This document shows, one piece after another, positions 41,274 to 50,155 of a DNA stretch of 64,000 bases. A program made the translations under genes and the position numbers. The notes under the pieces are model-generated. The model did not search any database, was not told the DNA's origin, and saw only the letters and a list, made by a program, of their open reading frames with translations. Position 1 is the first letter of the stretch, and every line of letters starts with the position of its first letter. Source of the stretch: Raineya orbicola (GTDB lineage: Bacteria; Bacteroidota; Bacteroidia; Cytophagales; Thermonemataceae); NCBI RefSeq assembly GCF_002843425.1, contig NZ_NKXO01000016.1, positions 1-64,000 on the forward strand. Reading direction: 5' to 3'.

Positions 41274-42731
41274 ATGCTTGAAAATTTACACTATTTATTA
41301 CAAAATACATCCATCAACCCACAAAGTTTAGAAAGCCGCTTAAAACACCCCATTATACAAAAGGCTTATCCTAAACGTACCGCTTTTGTTTTACTGCAAA
41401 AATATGCAAAAGATTTTTTCACCCAAGGAACAGAACCTCGTATGATTAGCCTCGTAGGTCTGCGAGGAACAGGAAAAACTACGTTAATGTGGCAAATAGC
41501 TGACTTTATCTATAAACATCATTGTGCAAAGATTTTCTTTTTCAACATTAACATTCTCAGCAATTTAGGTATCAGTTTACTACAAGCCTTGCAAGAATTC
41601 CAGAAAAACATTCTTCAAAAGAGCTTTAACCAACTTTCAGAGCCTATTGTTTTTCTGTTTGATGAAGTTCAAGAAGATGAAAAATGGGCTTCAGCACTCA
41701 AAATTCTTTATGATGAAGCACGTACGGCTTTTATTCTTTGTACTGGTTCATCTGCTCTACTGCTTAAAAACACCGCCGATTTAGCCCGCAGAATGAAAAT
41801 AGAAAAAATTTATCCATTCAAATTTATTGAATTTGTAACAGCTAAAACATTCTTACTCTCTTCTGAAACTATCCTGCCTGAAAAAAACTTAAGCCACAAA
41901 CTGAAAGAAGCTCTTTTTTTCAGCAATTCGGCAACCGAATCCTATGAAAAATTGCAAAATGTTCAAACAAACATTTCAAATTATTTCCAAAAAATTCAGG
42001 AAAAAAAATGGGATTTGACTGAATTACAAGAAAATTACATTAACTATCAGAATATTCCAAGTTTTTTGATGTATAAAGAGCCATCAGCTATCACCGATGC
42101 TATCCTTGAAATGCTCAAAAGAGTGGTTTATGAGGATATTCCCAAATTAGAAGGGCTCGCTACAAATTTGCATAATTTTCACAATGCCGAAAAACTACTT
42201 TTACGATTAGCAGGTTCAGATGAAATAAATCCTGATAGTTTATCCAAAGCAATTGGAATTAAACAATTAGAAATCAATAACTTGCTAAACTTTTTAGCCA
42301 ACGCCGAAATATTACATATCTTACCCCCATACGCAAGTTTTGAGGGCAGAATTCTCAAAAATCGTAAGGCATTTTTTATGTCTCCCTCTTTGCGTAGGGC
42401 TTTGCTAACTACCATTTACGGAGAAAATTTACCCAAACATTTCCAGAGTAAGCTTTTAGAGGATACCATTGTAATGTACTTGAAAAGAATTTTGCCAGAA
42501 CTTATTATTTCTTTTCATTCAGCAAGCAAGGAAGCAAACCCCGACATAATCATAGAAACAAGAGAAAGCCCTATAATTTTAGAAATTGGTACTCATAAAA
42601 AAAATATCCAACAACTGATAAAAGTTCGTATAGATAGCCGATACAATTTGCTTGTTACAGATAATTTCAAAGAACCACAAATAAAAGCAAATACAATTTT
42701 AGTACCATTTAGTTGGTTTATGCTACTTTGA
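41274..42731 (+). CDS. AAA-family ATPase with DUF4143-like C-terminus
   Basis: The 485-residue protein has Walker A GLRGTGKTTLM (about 63-73), Walker B IVFLFDEVQED (about 123-133), sensor LCTGSSALLL and a RRMKIEKIYPFKFIEF segment, the layout of AAA_14/DUF4143 ATPases. The C-terminus contains ANPDIIIETRESPIILEIG, which looks like a PD-(D/E)xK-type fold remnant as in many of these proteins. The function is unknown; such ATPases are common accessory genes. It starts 3 bp after rfbB but is unlikely to be functionally linked. Confidence 0.75.
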   Translation: MLENLHYLLQNTSINPQSLESRLKHPIIQKAYPKRTAFVLLQKYAKDFFTQGTEPRMISLVGLRGTGKTTLMWQIADFIYKHHCAKIFFFNINILSNLGISLLQALQEFQKNILQKSFNQLSEPIVFLFDEVQEDEKWASALKILYDEARTAFILCTGSSALLLKNTADLARRMKIEKIYPFKFIEFVTAKTFLLSSETILPEKNLSHKLKEALFFSNSATESYEKLQNVQTNISNYFQKIQEKKWDLTELQENYINYQNIPSFLMYKEPSAITDAILEMLKRVVYEDIPKLEGLATNLHNFHNAEKLLLRLAGSDEINPDSLSKAIGIKQLEINNLLNFLANAEILHILPPYASFEGRILKNRKAFFMSPSLRRALLTTIYGENLPKHFQSKLLEDTIVMYLKRILPELIISFHSASKEANPDIIIETRESPIILEIGTHKKNIQQLIKVRIDSRYNLLVTDNFKEPQIKANTILVPFSWFMLL

Positions 42732-42740
42732 AAAAATTGT

Positions 42741-42761
42741 AACCTTTCTCCAAAGGTTTTT
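42741..42761 (+). terminator. Short terminator before prs
   Basis: AACCTTT (42741-42747) pairs with AAAGGTT (42752-42758), followed by T residues. It separates the ATPase gene from the prs promoter (TAAGTTTG at 42775-42782). Confidence 0.6.
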
Positions 42762-42795
42762 CCAAAAAGAATTGTAAGTTTGCAAAAAAATTTTT

Positions 42796-43746
42796 ATGGC
42801 AAATCCAGCATTTGTAAAACTTTTTTCAGGCACAGCCTCACGCTATTTGGCTGAAAAAATTGCATTAGAATATGGTAAGGATTTAGGCGAAATAGCTATT
42901 CAAAGATTTAGTGATGGGGAAATCAGCCCCAGTTTCACTGAGTCGGTGCGTGGGTGTAATGTGTTTTTGATACAATCTACCTTCCCTCCTGCCGATAACC
43001 TAATGGAATTGCTCCTGATGATTGATGCGGCTCGGCGTGCTTCGGCTCAATATGTTACGGTAGTGATGCCTTACTTTGGCTATGCCCGCCAAGATAGAAA
43101 AGATAAACCTCGTGTAGCTATTGCTGCCAAATTGGTTGCTAATTTGCTTTCTGCCGCAGGTGCCGATAGGCTCATCACTTGCGATTTACACGCAGGACAA
43201 ATTCAAGGTTTCTTTGACTTTCCTGTGGATCATCTTGACGGGCAAGTAGTGTTTGCCCCTTATCTGCAAAGTCTGAACTTACCCAAAATGGTTTTTGCCG
43301 CCCCTGATGTGGGAGGCGTGGGCAGAGCCAGAGCTTTTGCTACCATTTTTGCCGCTGATATGGTTGTATGTGATAAACACCGAAAACGTGCCAATGAAAT
43401 CGCCGCTATGCAAATTATTGGTGATGTAGAAGGTGCTGATGTGGTGATTGTTGATGATATTATTGATACAGGCGGAACTATCACCAAAGCCGCTCAAATC
43501 ATCAAAGAAAAAGGAGCAAGAAGTGTTAGAGCAGTTTGTACGCACCCTGTACTTTCAGGAAAAGCCTATGAAAATATTGAAAATTCGGTTTTGGAAGAAG
43601 TGATTGTTTCTGATACCATACCGCTAAAAAAACAATGCTCTAAAATCACGGTATTGAGTGTTGCTCCGCTTTTTGCCAAAGCTATTCGTAGCGTACACGA
43701 GTATGAGTCTATCAGTTCGCTGTTTATTGTTCCACAAAAAATATAA
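42796..43746 (+). CDS. prs: Ribose-phosphate pyrophosphokinase (PRPP synthetase)
   Basis: The enzyme makes PRPP from ribose 5-phosphate and ATP for nucleotide, histidine and tryptophan synthesis. The 316-residue length is standard. FSDGEISPSFTESVRG, PYFGYARQDRKDK (flexible loop), DLHAGQIQGFFD and the PRPP-binding VVIVDDIIDTGGTI are all present. A -7 box TAAGTTTG lies 14 bp before the ATG. Confidence 0.96.
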   Translation: MANPAFVKLFSGTASRYLAEKIALEYGKDLGEIAIQRFSDGEISPSFTESVRGCNVFLIQSTFPPADNLMELLLMIDAARRASAQYVTVVMPYFGYARQDRKDKPRVAIAAKLVANLLSAAGADRLITCDLHAGQIQGFFDFPVDHLDGQVVFAPYLQSLNLPKMVFAAPDVGGVGRARAFATIFAADMVVCDKHRKRANEIAAMQIIGDVEGADVVIVDDIIDTGGTITKAAQIIKEKGARSVRAVCTHPVLSGKAYENIENSVLEEVIVSDTIPLKKQCSKITVLSVAPLFAKAIRSVHEYESISSLFIVPQKI

Positions 43747-43756
43747 ATGAAACCTT

Positions 43757-44137
43757 ATGAATTTTCCAAGTAACCTCAAATACTCCAAAGAACACGAGTG
43801 GGTACGCCTTGAAGGTGAATTTGCCTACATAGGTATCAGCGACCACGCCCAAAAAGAATTGGGGGATATTGTGTATGTAGATATTACCAGCGTAGGGCAA
43901 ACCTTAGAAGCCAATGCCGTTTTTGGCACTGTGGAAGCCGTAAAAACCGTTTCAGATCTTTTTATGCCCATAGGTGGTGAAATTTTAGAATTTAATGATA
44001 CACTTTCGGGAAGTCCCGAACTGGTTAATTCAGACCCTTATGGCAAAGGTTGGATGATTAAAATCAAACCTACGAACCTTTCAGAAATGAATAATCTGAT
44101 GGATGCCGATACCTACAAAGCTATGCTCGGCTTGTAA
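43757..44137 (+). CDS. gcvH: Glycine cleavage system H protein
   Basis: GcvH carries the lipoyl arm that shuttles the aminomethyl group in glycine cleavage. The 126-residue protein has [28 protein letters not shown] and the lipoylated Lys in [12 protein letters not shown], with the usual C-terminal GKGWMIKI. It lies 10 bp after prs and is likely co-transcribed. A terminator follows. Confidence 0.96.
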   Translation: MNFPSNLKYSKEHEWVRLEGEFAYIGISDHAQKELGDIVYVDITSVGQTLEANAVFGTVEAVKTVSDLFMPIGGEILEFNDTLSGSPELVNSDPYGKGWMIKIKPTNLSEMNNLMDADTYKAMLGL

Positions 44138-44153
44138 TAAAAATTTACTCATC

Positions 44154-44182
44154 AACTCCCCAAATTTTTGGGGAGTTTTTTC
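44154..44182. terminator. Terminator between gcvH and the methyltransferase gene
   Basis: AACTCCCC (44154-44161) pairs with GGGGAGTT (44170-44177), followed by a T tract. Confidence 0.85.
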
Positions 44183-44197
44183 TTAAAAATCAAGAAC

Positions 44198-44893
44198 TTA
44201 CTTTTTTCTTGCCACTACCACAAAATTTCCCGCATCGGCATTGCGAGCTTTCTGCGAGTGGGTTTTATCAAGTAAAAAAATTAAACCCTGCATCGGGATT
44301 GTAAGCAAAAAACGCAAAAACTTCGGTAGCTTAAACATTAACCCATCTTGTACCAATTGCATACCTATTGCACTTCTTCCCACAATGCCTCTAAATTCCA
44401 AAATCTCGAAACCTGCTTCTTCAATAATTTTACGCAAACCCATAGATGTCCAACGCCAAAAATCCGTAGGGTCGGGGTGAAACATCCAATAGCCGTGAGT
44501 AGTAAGTATCAGCAAGCCATTTTTCTCTAATATACGATGTGCCTCTTGTAAGTAAAAATTAGGATTAGGCACGTGTTCCAGAACTTGCGTAGAAAGCACT
44601 ACTTGTATTTGATGGTCGCCTATATTTACCTTTCCATCAGAAAAAATATGAATATCGGCGTAGGGATTTTCAGGCAAATCAATACCGATGTATTTTTCAC
44701 AAAAAGGCTCAAAAAGAATTTTGTAAGGCATATTCCCACAGCCAAAATCCGCTATTCTTGAAACTTTCTGTAAAGGCTTGAGATACACTGCTACAACACG
44801 CCTTATTTCCTGAGCCAACTTCCTTAAATAATAATAACGACTATGCCCAAATTTCGGCGAAAGTCGTATAATACCCGCCTCGCGTTGATACAT
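44198..44893 (-). CDS. Class I SAM-dependent methyltransferase
   Basis: The 231-residue protein has motif I IADFGCGNMPY (about 43-53), an acidic second motif YIGIDLPENPYAD, and STQVLEHVPNPNFYLQEAHR with RILEKNGLLILTT, the Methyltransf_11 pattern. HGYWMFHPDPTDFWRWT is shared with methyltransferases near glycan-synthesis genes. The substrate is unknown; a small molecule or surface glycan is possible. Confidence 0.85.
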   Translation of the reverse strand: MYQREAGIIRLSPKFGHSRYYYLRKLAQEIRRVVAVYLKPLQKVSRIADFGCGNMPYKILFEPFCEKYIGIDLPENPYADIHIFSDGKVNIGDHQIQVVLSTQVLEHVPNPNFYLQEAHRILEKNGLLILTTHGYWMFHPDPTDFWRWTSMGLRKIIEEAGFEILEFRGIVGRSAIGMQLVQDGLMFKLPKFLRFLLTIPMQGLIFLLDKTHSQKARNADAGNFVVVARKK

Positions 44894-44970
44894 ATTTTGC
44901 TATTAGTTTATTTTTTCTGCAAAAGTATTGAAATTTTGCTTGAATGTCAGAAAGTTCCTATAAGTTACTC

Positions 44971-45009
44971 AAAAAAAAGCGACTACCTCGCCGTTGATGT
45001 AGTCGCTTT
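44971..45009 (-). terminator. Terminator of the thiamine TonB receptor
   Basis: An 11-bp perfect stem (AAAGCGACTAC at 44976-44986 with GTAGTCGCTTT at 44999-45009) is followed on the minus strand by eight T. Confidence 0.9.
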
Positions 45010-45031
45010 ATGAAAAATTTTTGCTTTATGA

Positions 45032-47200
45032 TTAGAATTTCAAACCTACATTAAGCAGAAAATTAGTTCCTGCTTGCGGGTAGTAATAGTTTTCCCACAA
45101 TCTTTGCCCGCCTACAATGTAGCCAAAAGTATAACCATTAGGCTCATATTCCTCATTGAAAATGTTATTCACCAAAAGTCCTAATCGTAGCTCTTTCAAG
45201 CCTTTGAAGGTAGGAACTGTGTAAGCGAAGCGTACATCATTCACAAAAAAGGCATCAAGTTTGCGGTTTTCGTTTTGGGTGTTATCCAGATACTGCTTGC
45301 CCACGTATTTAGAAAGCAATCCTATTTCAAAAGCATTCCAAGGCTTAAAAGTAAGCTGTTGGGCGGCAATGATGCGAGGTGAAAAAGCCAAATCTACATT
45401 CTGGTAGGTAAAACTTACTTGTGTGCCATTATCGTAATCATCAACAAATTCCGTAAATTCAGGAATTTTATTTTGGCTCAATGTAAAGCTGGCTTGCCAA
45501 ATCCATTTTTTAGAAAGTTCTACATTGCCTTCTAACTCTACCCCTATTCTACGGCTACGAGGCACGTTGGTACGTGTGTATGCTCCTACGTCATTTACCT
45601 TGCCTGTCAAAATCAGCTCATTCGTGTAATCCATTAAAAAGTTATTGATTTTGAGGTTAGCTCTGCTCCAAGTGATTTGGTAGCCAAGTTCTACATTGTT
45701 CAGACGCTCTGCTTTGGGACGGCTCGCAGGCGTAGATTCTACAAAATCATTGCGATTAGGCTCTCGGTGAGCAATGCCCCACAAAGCATAAATGCGATGT
45801 TTCTGCCAAGCATAATCAACTCCTGCTTTGGGGTTGAAAAAATGAAATTCAGCATCTTGTTGGGTGCTTTGCAGATTTTGGTCAAAGCCTAAAAAGTTGT
45901 AACCAATGTAACGATATTGCCCATCAACAAAAGCAGAAATTTTGCTGTTGTTGCCCAAGTTCCACTCATTGGCAATTTTTAAGAACTGATTAAAATCCAC
46001 TTTAATAGCATCGTTATCATAGTAGCGATAGCGAATAGGAGCATTAGGGGCAAATTCAGCCCAAATGATTTCGCCAAAATGTTTGCCTTCGTATCTGTTC
46101 CAACCACCTCCTAAAATGAAATTCCAAGTTTTTTGCGTATAATCCAAAGAATAAACACCTCCGTAGAAATGATTATCCAGCCAACGGCGGCGAATAATAT
46201 CGCTTTTCTCAATAGTTGTTGAACCTATTACCACATCGGGCAAGCCGTATTTGGAAAACTTATCCTTTTTCTTAAACTCCTCGTAATAACCAAAGCCTCT
46301 TACGTAAAAAAGCGAAACATTAGCTTTGAGGTTACTAGTAATTTGCTGGTCAAGTATGGCTTGATAGTGGTTTTGGTTGTAGTTATCCACCTGATTTTCG
46401 TAGTCATAGACGTTGAAACGCCTGTTTTCTTTCAATCTATCCTCAGGAACACCATTCCAAGCCTGATAGGTACGCTCTCTGCCTTGCAAAGTAACAAGCC
46501 GCAAAGTAGTATTTTTGCCATAATAGCCTCCTGAAAGATACACTCCCAAAAGGTCTGAAAAAGCCCTTTCAATAAAGCCATCAGATTTGATTTTAGAAAG
46601 ACGAGCATCTACCACGAAGCCATTTTGCATTTTTCCCGTAGAAGCCTGCAAGGTATGTTTCCAAGTATTGAAACTGCCCCAAGAGTTGTTAAATTCAGCG
46701 AAGGGTTGGTCGGTGGGTTTATCAAAGGTTTGTATGTTCAGGCTTGCCCCGAAAGCTCCTGCCCCATTGGTAGAAGTGCCTACCCCTCTTTGCAAGGTAA
46801 CCGAAGTAGCTGAAGAAGCCAAATCAGGCAAATCTACCCAAAATACACCTTGCGACTCGGCATCGTTGAGCGGAATGCCATTGATAGTAGTGTTGATGCG
46901 AGTTGGGTCAGAGCCTCGCACACGCATACTCGTATAACCCACCCCTGCTCCTGCATCGGAAGTAATCACTACCGAAGGCGTAAAATTGAGCAGAAATGGC
47001 ATATCTTGCCCGTAATTACGCTTTTGCAGGTCTGTTTTTTTGAGCGTAGAGCGTGTAAGTTCTGTAATGTACGGAATACCCGTAACGGTTACAGCTTCAA
47101 TTTCTTTTTCTTGAAGCAAAGTGTCGCGAGTGGCTTGTTGTGCAAAACCTAAGTAAGGCACAAGCAAGCCTGCTGAAAAGCAGACAATTGTAGATTTCAT
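45032..47200 (-). CDS. TonB-dependent receptor under TPP riboswitch control (probable thiamine uptake)
   Basis: The ATG at 47198-47200 gives a signal peptide (CFSAGLLVPYLGFAQQ) and 722 residues. The TonB box region EIEAVTVTG is followed by the plug (MRVRGSDPTRINTTINGIPL, TSVTLQRGVGTSTNGAGAFG) and a beta-barrel ending TNFLLNVGLKF with a C-terminal Phe. There is no N-terminal carboxypeptidase-like domain, unlike the receptor at 14971. A TPP riboswitch lies directly upstream, so the cargo is very probably thiamine or a thiamine precursor, as for other THI-box-regulated receptors in Bacteroidota. A terminator follows on the minus strand. Confidence 0.9.
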   Translation of the reverse strand: MKSTIVCFSAGLLVPYLGFAQQATRDTLLQEKEIEAVTVTGIPYITELTRSTLKKTDLQKRNYGQDMPFLLNFTPSVVITSDAGAGVGYTSMRVRGSDPTRINTTINGIPLNDAESQGVFWVDLPDLASSATSVTLQRGVGTSTNGAGAFGASLNIQTFDKPTDQPFAEFNNSWGSFNTWKHTLQASTGKMQNGFVVDARLSKIKSDGFIERAFSDLLGVYLSGGYYGKNTTLRLVTLQGRERTYQAWNGVPEDRLKENRRFNVYDYENQVDNYNQNHYQAILDQQITSNLKANVSLFYVRGFGYYEEFKKKDKFSKYGLPDVVIGSTTIEKSDIIRRRWLDNHFYGGVYSLDYTQKTWNFILGGGWNRYEGKHFGEIIWAEFAPNAPIRYRYYDNDAIKVDFNQFLKIANEWNLGNNSKISAFVDGQYRYIGYNFLGFDQNLQSTQQDAEFHFFNPKAGVDYAWQKHRIYALWGIAHREPNRNDFVESTPASRPKAERLNNVELGYQITWSRANLKINNFLMDYTNELILTGKVNDVGAYTRTNVPRSRRIGVELEGNVELSKKWIWQASFTLSQNKIPEFTEFVDDYDNGTQVSFTYQNVDLAFSPRIIAAQQLTFKPWNAFEIGLLSKYVGKQYLDNTQNENRKLDAFFVNDVRFAYTVPTFKGLKELRLGLLVNNIFNEEYEPNGYTFGYIVGGQRLWENYYYPQAGTNFLLNVGLKF

Positions 47201-47270
47201 AAAAAATTGAAAAGTTAAATTGTGAAACAATAGGAGCTTCAAGGGGGTAGCTCCACCTGCTTCTTACCTT

Positions 47271-47348
47271 AACTCCCTGCGGCAGCATTATCTGCATCAG
47301 GTTCAAAGGGTATGTTCTCAGCCCGTTGTATTAAGGCACCCCTGTTTC
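47271..47348 (-). ncRNA. TPP (THI-element) riboswitch
   Basis: Read on the minus strand, the sequence shows the conserved parts in order: CAGGGGTGCC, CTGAGA, ACCCTTTGAACCTGAT, GATAATGC and GCAGGGAGTT. These are the J and P elements of the thiamine pyrophosphate aptamer. Downstream a GGAGCT/AGCTCC hairpin without a T tract precedes the receptor ATG by about 45 nt, which suggests control of translation rather than termination. Confidence 0.93.
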
Positions 47349-47391
47349 GGAAATTTGCAAGGCAAAGGTAAAAAAAAAACTTTTTTTCTTG

Positions 47392-47409
47392 TTTTTTTTT
47401 TTTTTTTTT
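47392..47409 (+). repeat. Homopolymer of 18 T upstream of the small secreted protein gene
   Basis: An uninterrupted run of 18 T is followed at once by GTTATTTTG, which resembles a degenerate -7 box, about 45-55 bp before the ATG at 47464. A run of A and C-T7 precedes it. Its length is likely to vary by slippage. Confidence 0.9.
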
Positions 47410-47463
47410 GTTATTTTGTATCGCAACGTTGCAGAGTATTTTTAAACTTAACCATTTATCATT

Positions 47464-47835
47464 ATGAAATATCTTTTATTTTTCTGCTCGATTTTCTTTT
47501 TTTTCTCATTTTATTCAAATGGGCAAGAAGTATCTACCTTTTTTAGCCCTCCTCCACCAATAGAGTTACCAGATCCAGATAACCCTAATGATATTATTAT
47601 TATGGGCAACTGGAAAGGAATTTCACCAGGTCCTAATGGTACTCTTATAGTAGAATGTGGAAGTGCTATAATGCACAAGTGTATGACTATTAAAAACAAT
47701 GGAAAATATCAAGATTCAAATCCTACCTTGATAGTTTATGATGAAAATAAAAATATAGTCCTGCAAATTAAAATTTCTGATATTAAAGAGGAAATTCAAA
47801 CTAGTTTTAGAAAGTTTTTTGTAAAAACAGAATAG
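47464..47835 (+). CDS. Small secreted cysteine protein A (unknown family)
   Basis: The 123-residue protein has a very hydrophobic Phe-rich signal peptide (about residues 1-20, ending NGQ), a proline-rich stretch (SPPPPIELPDPDNP), and then IIIMGNWKGISPGPNGTLIVEC with two cysteines about 10 residues apart (VECGSAIMHKCMTI). The same PG-xxGT-xIVxC...C pattern occurs in the next gene, so the two are paralogs. I do not recognise the family. The AT content is clearly higher than in the flanking housekeeping genes, and an 18-T tract lies upstream. Confidence 0.7.
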   Translation: MKYLLFFCSIFFFFSFYSNGQEVSTFFSPPPPIELPDPDNPNDIIIMGNWKGISPGPNGTLIVECGSAIMHKCMTIKNNGKYQDSNPTLIVYDENKNIVLQIKISDIKEEIQTSFRKFFVKTE

Positions 47836-48020
47836 TTATTTTTAGAAACTTTATTTGCAATTGTATTGTATACGATAAATTATTTCCCAAAAATTAACAT
47901 ATAACTTACAAAAAACGAAAAGAAAATTTTATAAAGACAGCCTCAAATATCTTTAAGAATTTTTATGTTTTTTATCAAAAAACACAAAGTAAGTTTTTTA
48001 TTCGCTAAACTTAAACATTT

Positions 48021-48389
48021 ATGAAAGAGTTATATTTGTCAATACTACTTGGAATAAGCATATTCCATTTTTCGCAAGCTCAAATGGCTATTGAACCTGC
48101 AGACGAACCTGGATTGGGCGGGAATGACGGAGTGGTTTTAGGTGATTTAATAAGTGTAAAACCTGGCAAAACTCCTGGTACATACATTATTACCTGCTCC
48201 AATAATCCTAAGAAAACTTGTTTTTCCTTTTATTCAAAATCTAGCAGTCAAGTTTCAAATAAAGATGAAAATCTCATCTGGCATATAGATATGTATAGCC
48301 CTGAAAATAACAACTTTATTTTTGGATACTTAGAATCCGCTGAGATTTATGTAAGAAAAGGGAAAGAAATAAAAAAAATTGATAAGTAA
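48021..48389 (+). CDS. Small secreted cysteine protein B (paralog of the preceding gene)
   Basis: The 122-residue protein has a signal peptide ending FSQAQ (about residue 21), then LGGNDGVVLGDLISVKPGKTPG and TYIITCSNNPKKTCFSF. The two cysteines are 10 residues apart, as in the gene at 47464 (ten apart in VECGSAIMHKC), and the PG(x)GT-Y/L-I-I/V-x-C core aligns. The function is unknown. It lies 185 bp after its paralog and is closed by a 15-bp hairpin. Confidence 0.7.
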   Translation: MKELYLSILLGISIFHFSQAQMAIEPADEPGLGGNDGVVLGDLISVKPGKTPGTYIITCSNNPKKTCFSFYSKSSSQVSNKDENLIWHIDMYSPENNNFIFGYLESAEIYVRKGKEIKKIDK

Positions 48390-48396
48390 CATATAC

Positions 48397-48431
48397 TTCC
48401 TACTTGAAAAGAAGTTCTTTTCAAGTAGGAA
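48397..48431. other. 15-bp perfect stem-loop after small secreted protein B
   Basis: TTCCTACTTGAAAAG (48397-48411) and CTTTTCAAGTAGGAA (48417-48431) form a perfect stem around AAGTT. No T tract follows in either direction, so it may be a processing or stability element, or a factor-dependent terminator. Confidence 0.7.
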
Positions 48432-48503
48432 ATTGATTATCTAAAATTTTATTTCTAATCTAAAATTTCAAACTCTTTATGGTTTAACCATCAATATTTC
48501 TAT

Positions 48504-49970
48504 ATGGTTTCTCTTATAAGTTATTCAAAAAATGTTTACATATTATCATTATTATTTTTTCTCAAAACCTTTTATGCTTATACACAAAGCAATAAAAACT
48601 TCAGTGTTTATTTTGCTATCAGCTTAGAAGATTGTATAAATTGTATCCAACCTATCAAAGAGTTTAATAAAATTCCAAAAGACTTCTCTCCACAAATCGT
48701 AATGAAGGAAAATGACAAAAGAGTTGCGAAGTATTTTTTTCAAGAAAATATGAATTTTGAGCTACCCTTAGCCCATACAGTATTTTCAGACTCTCTCTAT
48801 AATGCCTTACAAAAAAACTCAAATCGTTATGAGTCATACATTCACATCACTTGGAATGCAAAAGTTATTAAGTCAATAAAATTGAATAAATTTACACTAC
48901 AAGAACTTCAACCGTATAAAGAAGTAAAAATTACACTTACTCGTTTACTTCCCCAAGAGATTTTACTTGGCAATTTTATTTCTGTTTCATTAAACCAAGA
49001 TTTTATTTACTTATTTGATTATCAATTTGATAAATATTATATTCTTTCCAAAAACTCTAAAAAACTGTTAAAAGTTTTTACATCAAAAGATTTTGACAAG
49101 TTAGAAATTTACAAAAAAATATTCGGTGATACCACAAACTATCATGAATCTGTTGTTAAATATTCAAAAATATTGAGTCAGGTGAATAAACAAAATATTG
49201 ATTTAGGATCTCATCACCGTTCTTTTGAAAGCAGGGATTTTATTGAACTAGGTTTATCATATGTAAAAATTCAAGATAGAAAATATCACATTTACAAAGA
49301 AATTGTCATTGCAGAATGGATTAAAGATAATACATTTAATGTCTACAGCCTTGAAAAATCTGATAAGCTACCTAGTAATTACATTATGTCTTTTAACTTA
49401 CTAAGTTATGACAAAAAAACAAAAAAAATATTTGGAAGTATCCAAAATGTTCAACCAGATACAAGTACCAAGCTAATAGCGGAACTACATATAGATGAGA
49501 AAAATAAGAAAATCATTTTTCAAAAATTAAAACCTCTTAAATTTCCTAATTTTGTAAATACAAACACGGAATCATACAAATATATTTATGGTTATATTCA
49601 TTACCCATTTTATTTTTTTATTTATGAAAATCTAATTGGTAATATCGAAACAGGTGAATTTTTTCAGCTATTAAGAAACCTTTATCCTAATAATTCTGAT
49701 TTCTTTAATGGTAAAGATAGCTCTCTAAACTATTACGTTTACGATATCATTCCTATATCCCAAAACTTATTCCGTATTCTCTTAAAATATCAAGAAAAAT
49801 ACATAATAGTTGAACTAAACACTAAAACAAGGGAACATAAACTCGTTAAGGAAATTGGTATTCCGGCAGATAAAAACTATAGCCTTGTAATAAGCAGTTT
49901 TATATTCTCTTCACCTAACTGCATATGGGCTATTACACCTGATAACGAACTTATGGAAATTATATTCTAA
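48504..49970 (+). CDS. Secreted protein with N-terminal CxxC motif, possible beta-propeller (unknown)
   Basis: The 488-residue protein has a signal or anchor segment (VYILSLLFFLKTFYAYTQ, residues about 11-28), then FSVYFAISLEDCINCIQPIKEF, taken together suggesting a redoxin-like start with a CxxC pair. The remainder (about 140-488) has repeated beta-strand phrases such as ILLGNFISVSLNQDFIYLFD, FNLLSYDKKTKKIFGSI and YIIVELNTKTREHKLVKEIG, as in secreted six-bladed propellers of Bacteroidota. I cannot name the family. The gene is strongly AT-rich and follows two small secreted cysteine proteins, with which it may act. Confidence 0.7.
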   Translation: MVSLISYSKNVYILSLLFFLKTFYAYTQSNKNFSVYFAISLEDCINCIQPIKEFNKIPKDFSPQIVMKENDKRVAKYFFQENMNFELPLAHTVFSDSLYNALQKNSNRYESYIHITWNAKVIKSIKLNKFTLQELQPYKEVKITLTRLLPQEILLGNFISVSLNQDFIYLFDYQFDKYYILSKNSKKLLKVFTSKDFDKLEIYKKIFGDTTNYHESVVKYSKILSQVNKQNIDLGSHHRSFESRDFIELGLSYVKIQDRKYHIYKEIVIAEWIKDNTFNVYSLEKSDKLPSNYIMSFNLLSYDKKTKKIFGSIQNVQPDTSTKLIAELHIDEKNKKIIFQKLKPLKFPNFVNTNTESYKYIYGYIHYPFYFFIYENLIGNIETGEFFQLLRNLYPNNSDFFNGKDSSLNYYVYDIIPISQNLFRILLKYQEKYIIVELNTKTREHKLVKEIGIPADKNYSLVISSFIFSSPNCIWAITPDNELMEIIF

Positions 49971-50155
49971 ACTTTTCAATCCTTTACTAAATTTCTTTCT
50001 TTGGTTGATTAGATTTTTAGTAAGCAATTTCAAAATCAATGAGAGGAAGTGTACTTTTTATCTCAAATATGGTTTTCCTCATACAAATCAAGGATTAGGC
50101 ATTATTAAACATAATATTTTGAATTTCAAAAAATTTTTCTTATACTTGCAAGTAG
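49971..50155. other. Gene-free AT-rich spacer with possible decayed coding sequence
   Basis: No intact gene is seen. One frame near 50060-50110 reads FYLKYGFPHTNQGLGIIKH, which looks like an outer-membrane strand and may be part of the remnant that follows in another frame. Confidence 0.35.
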
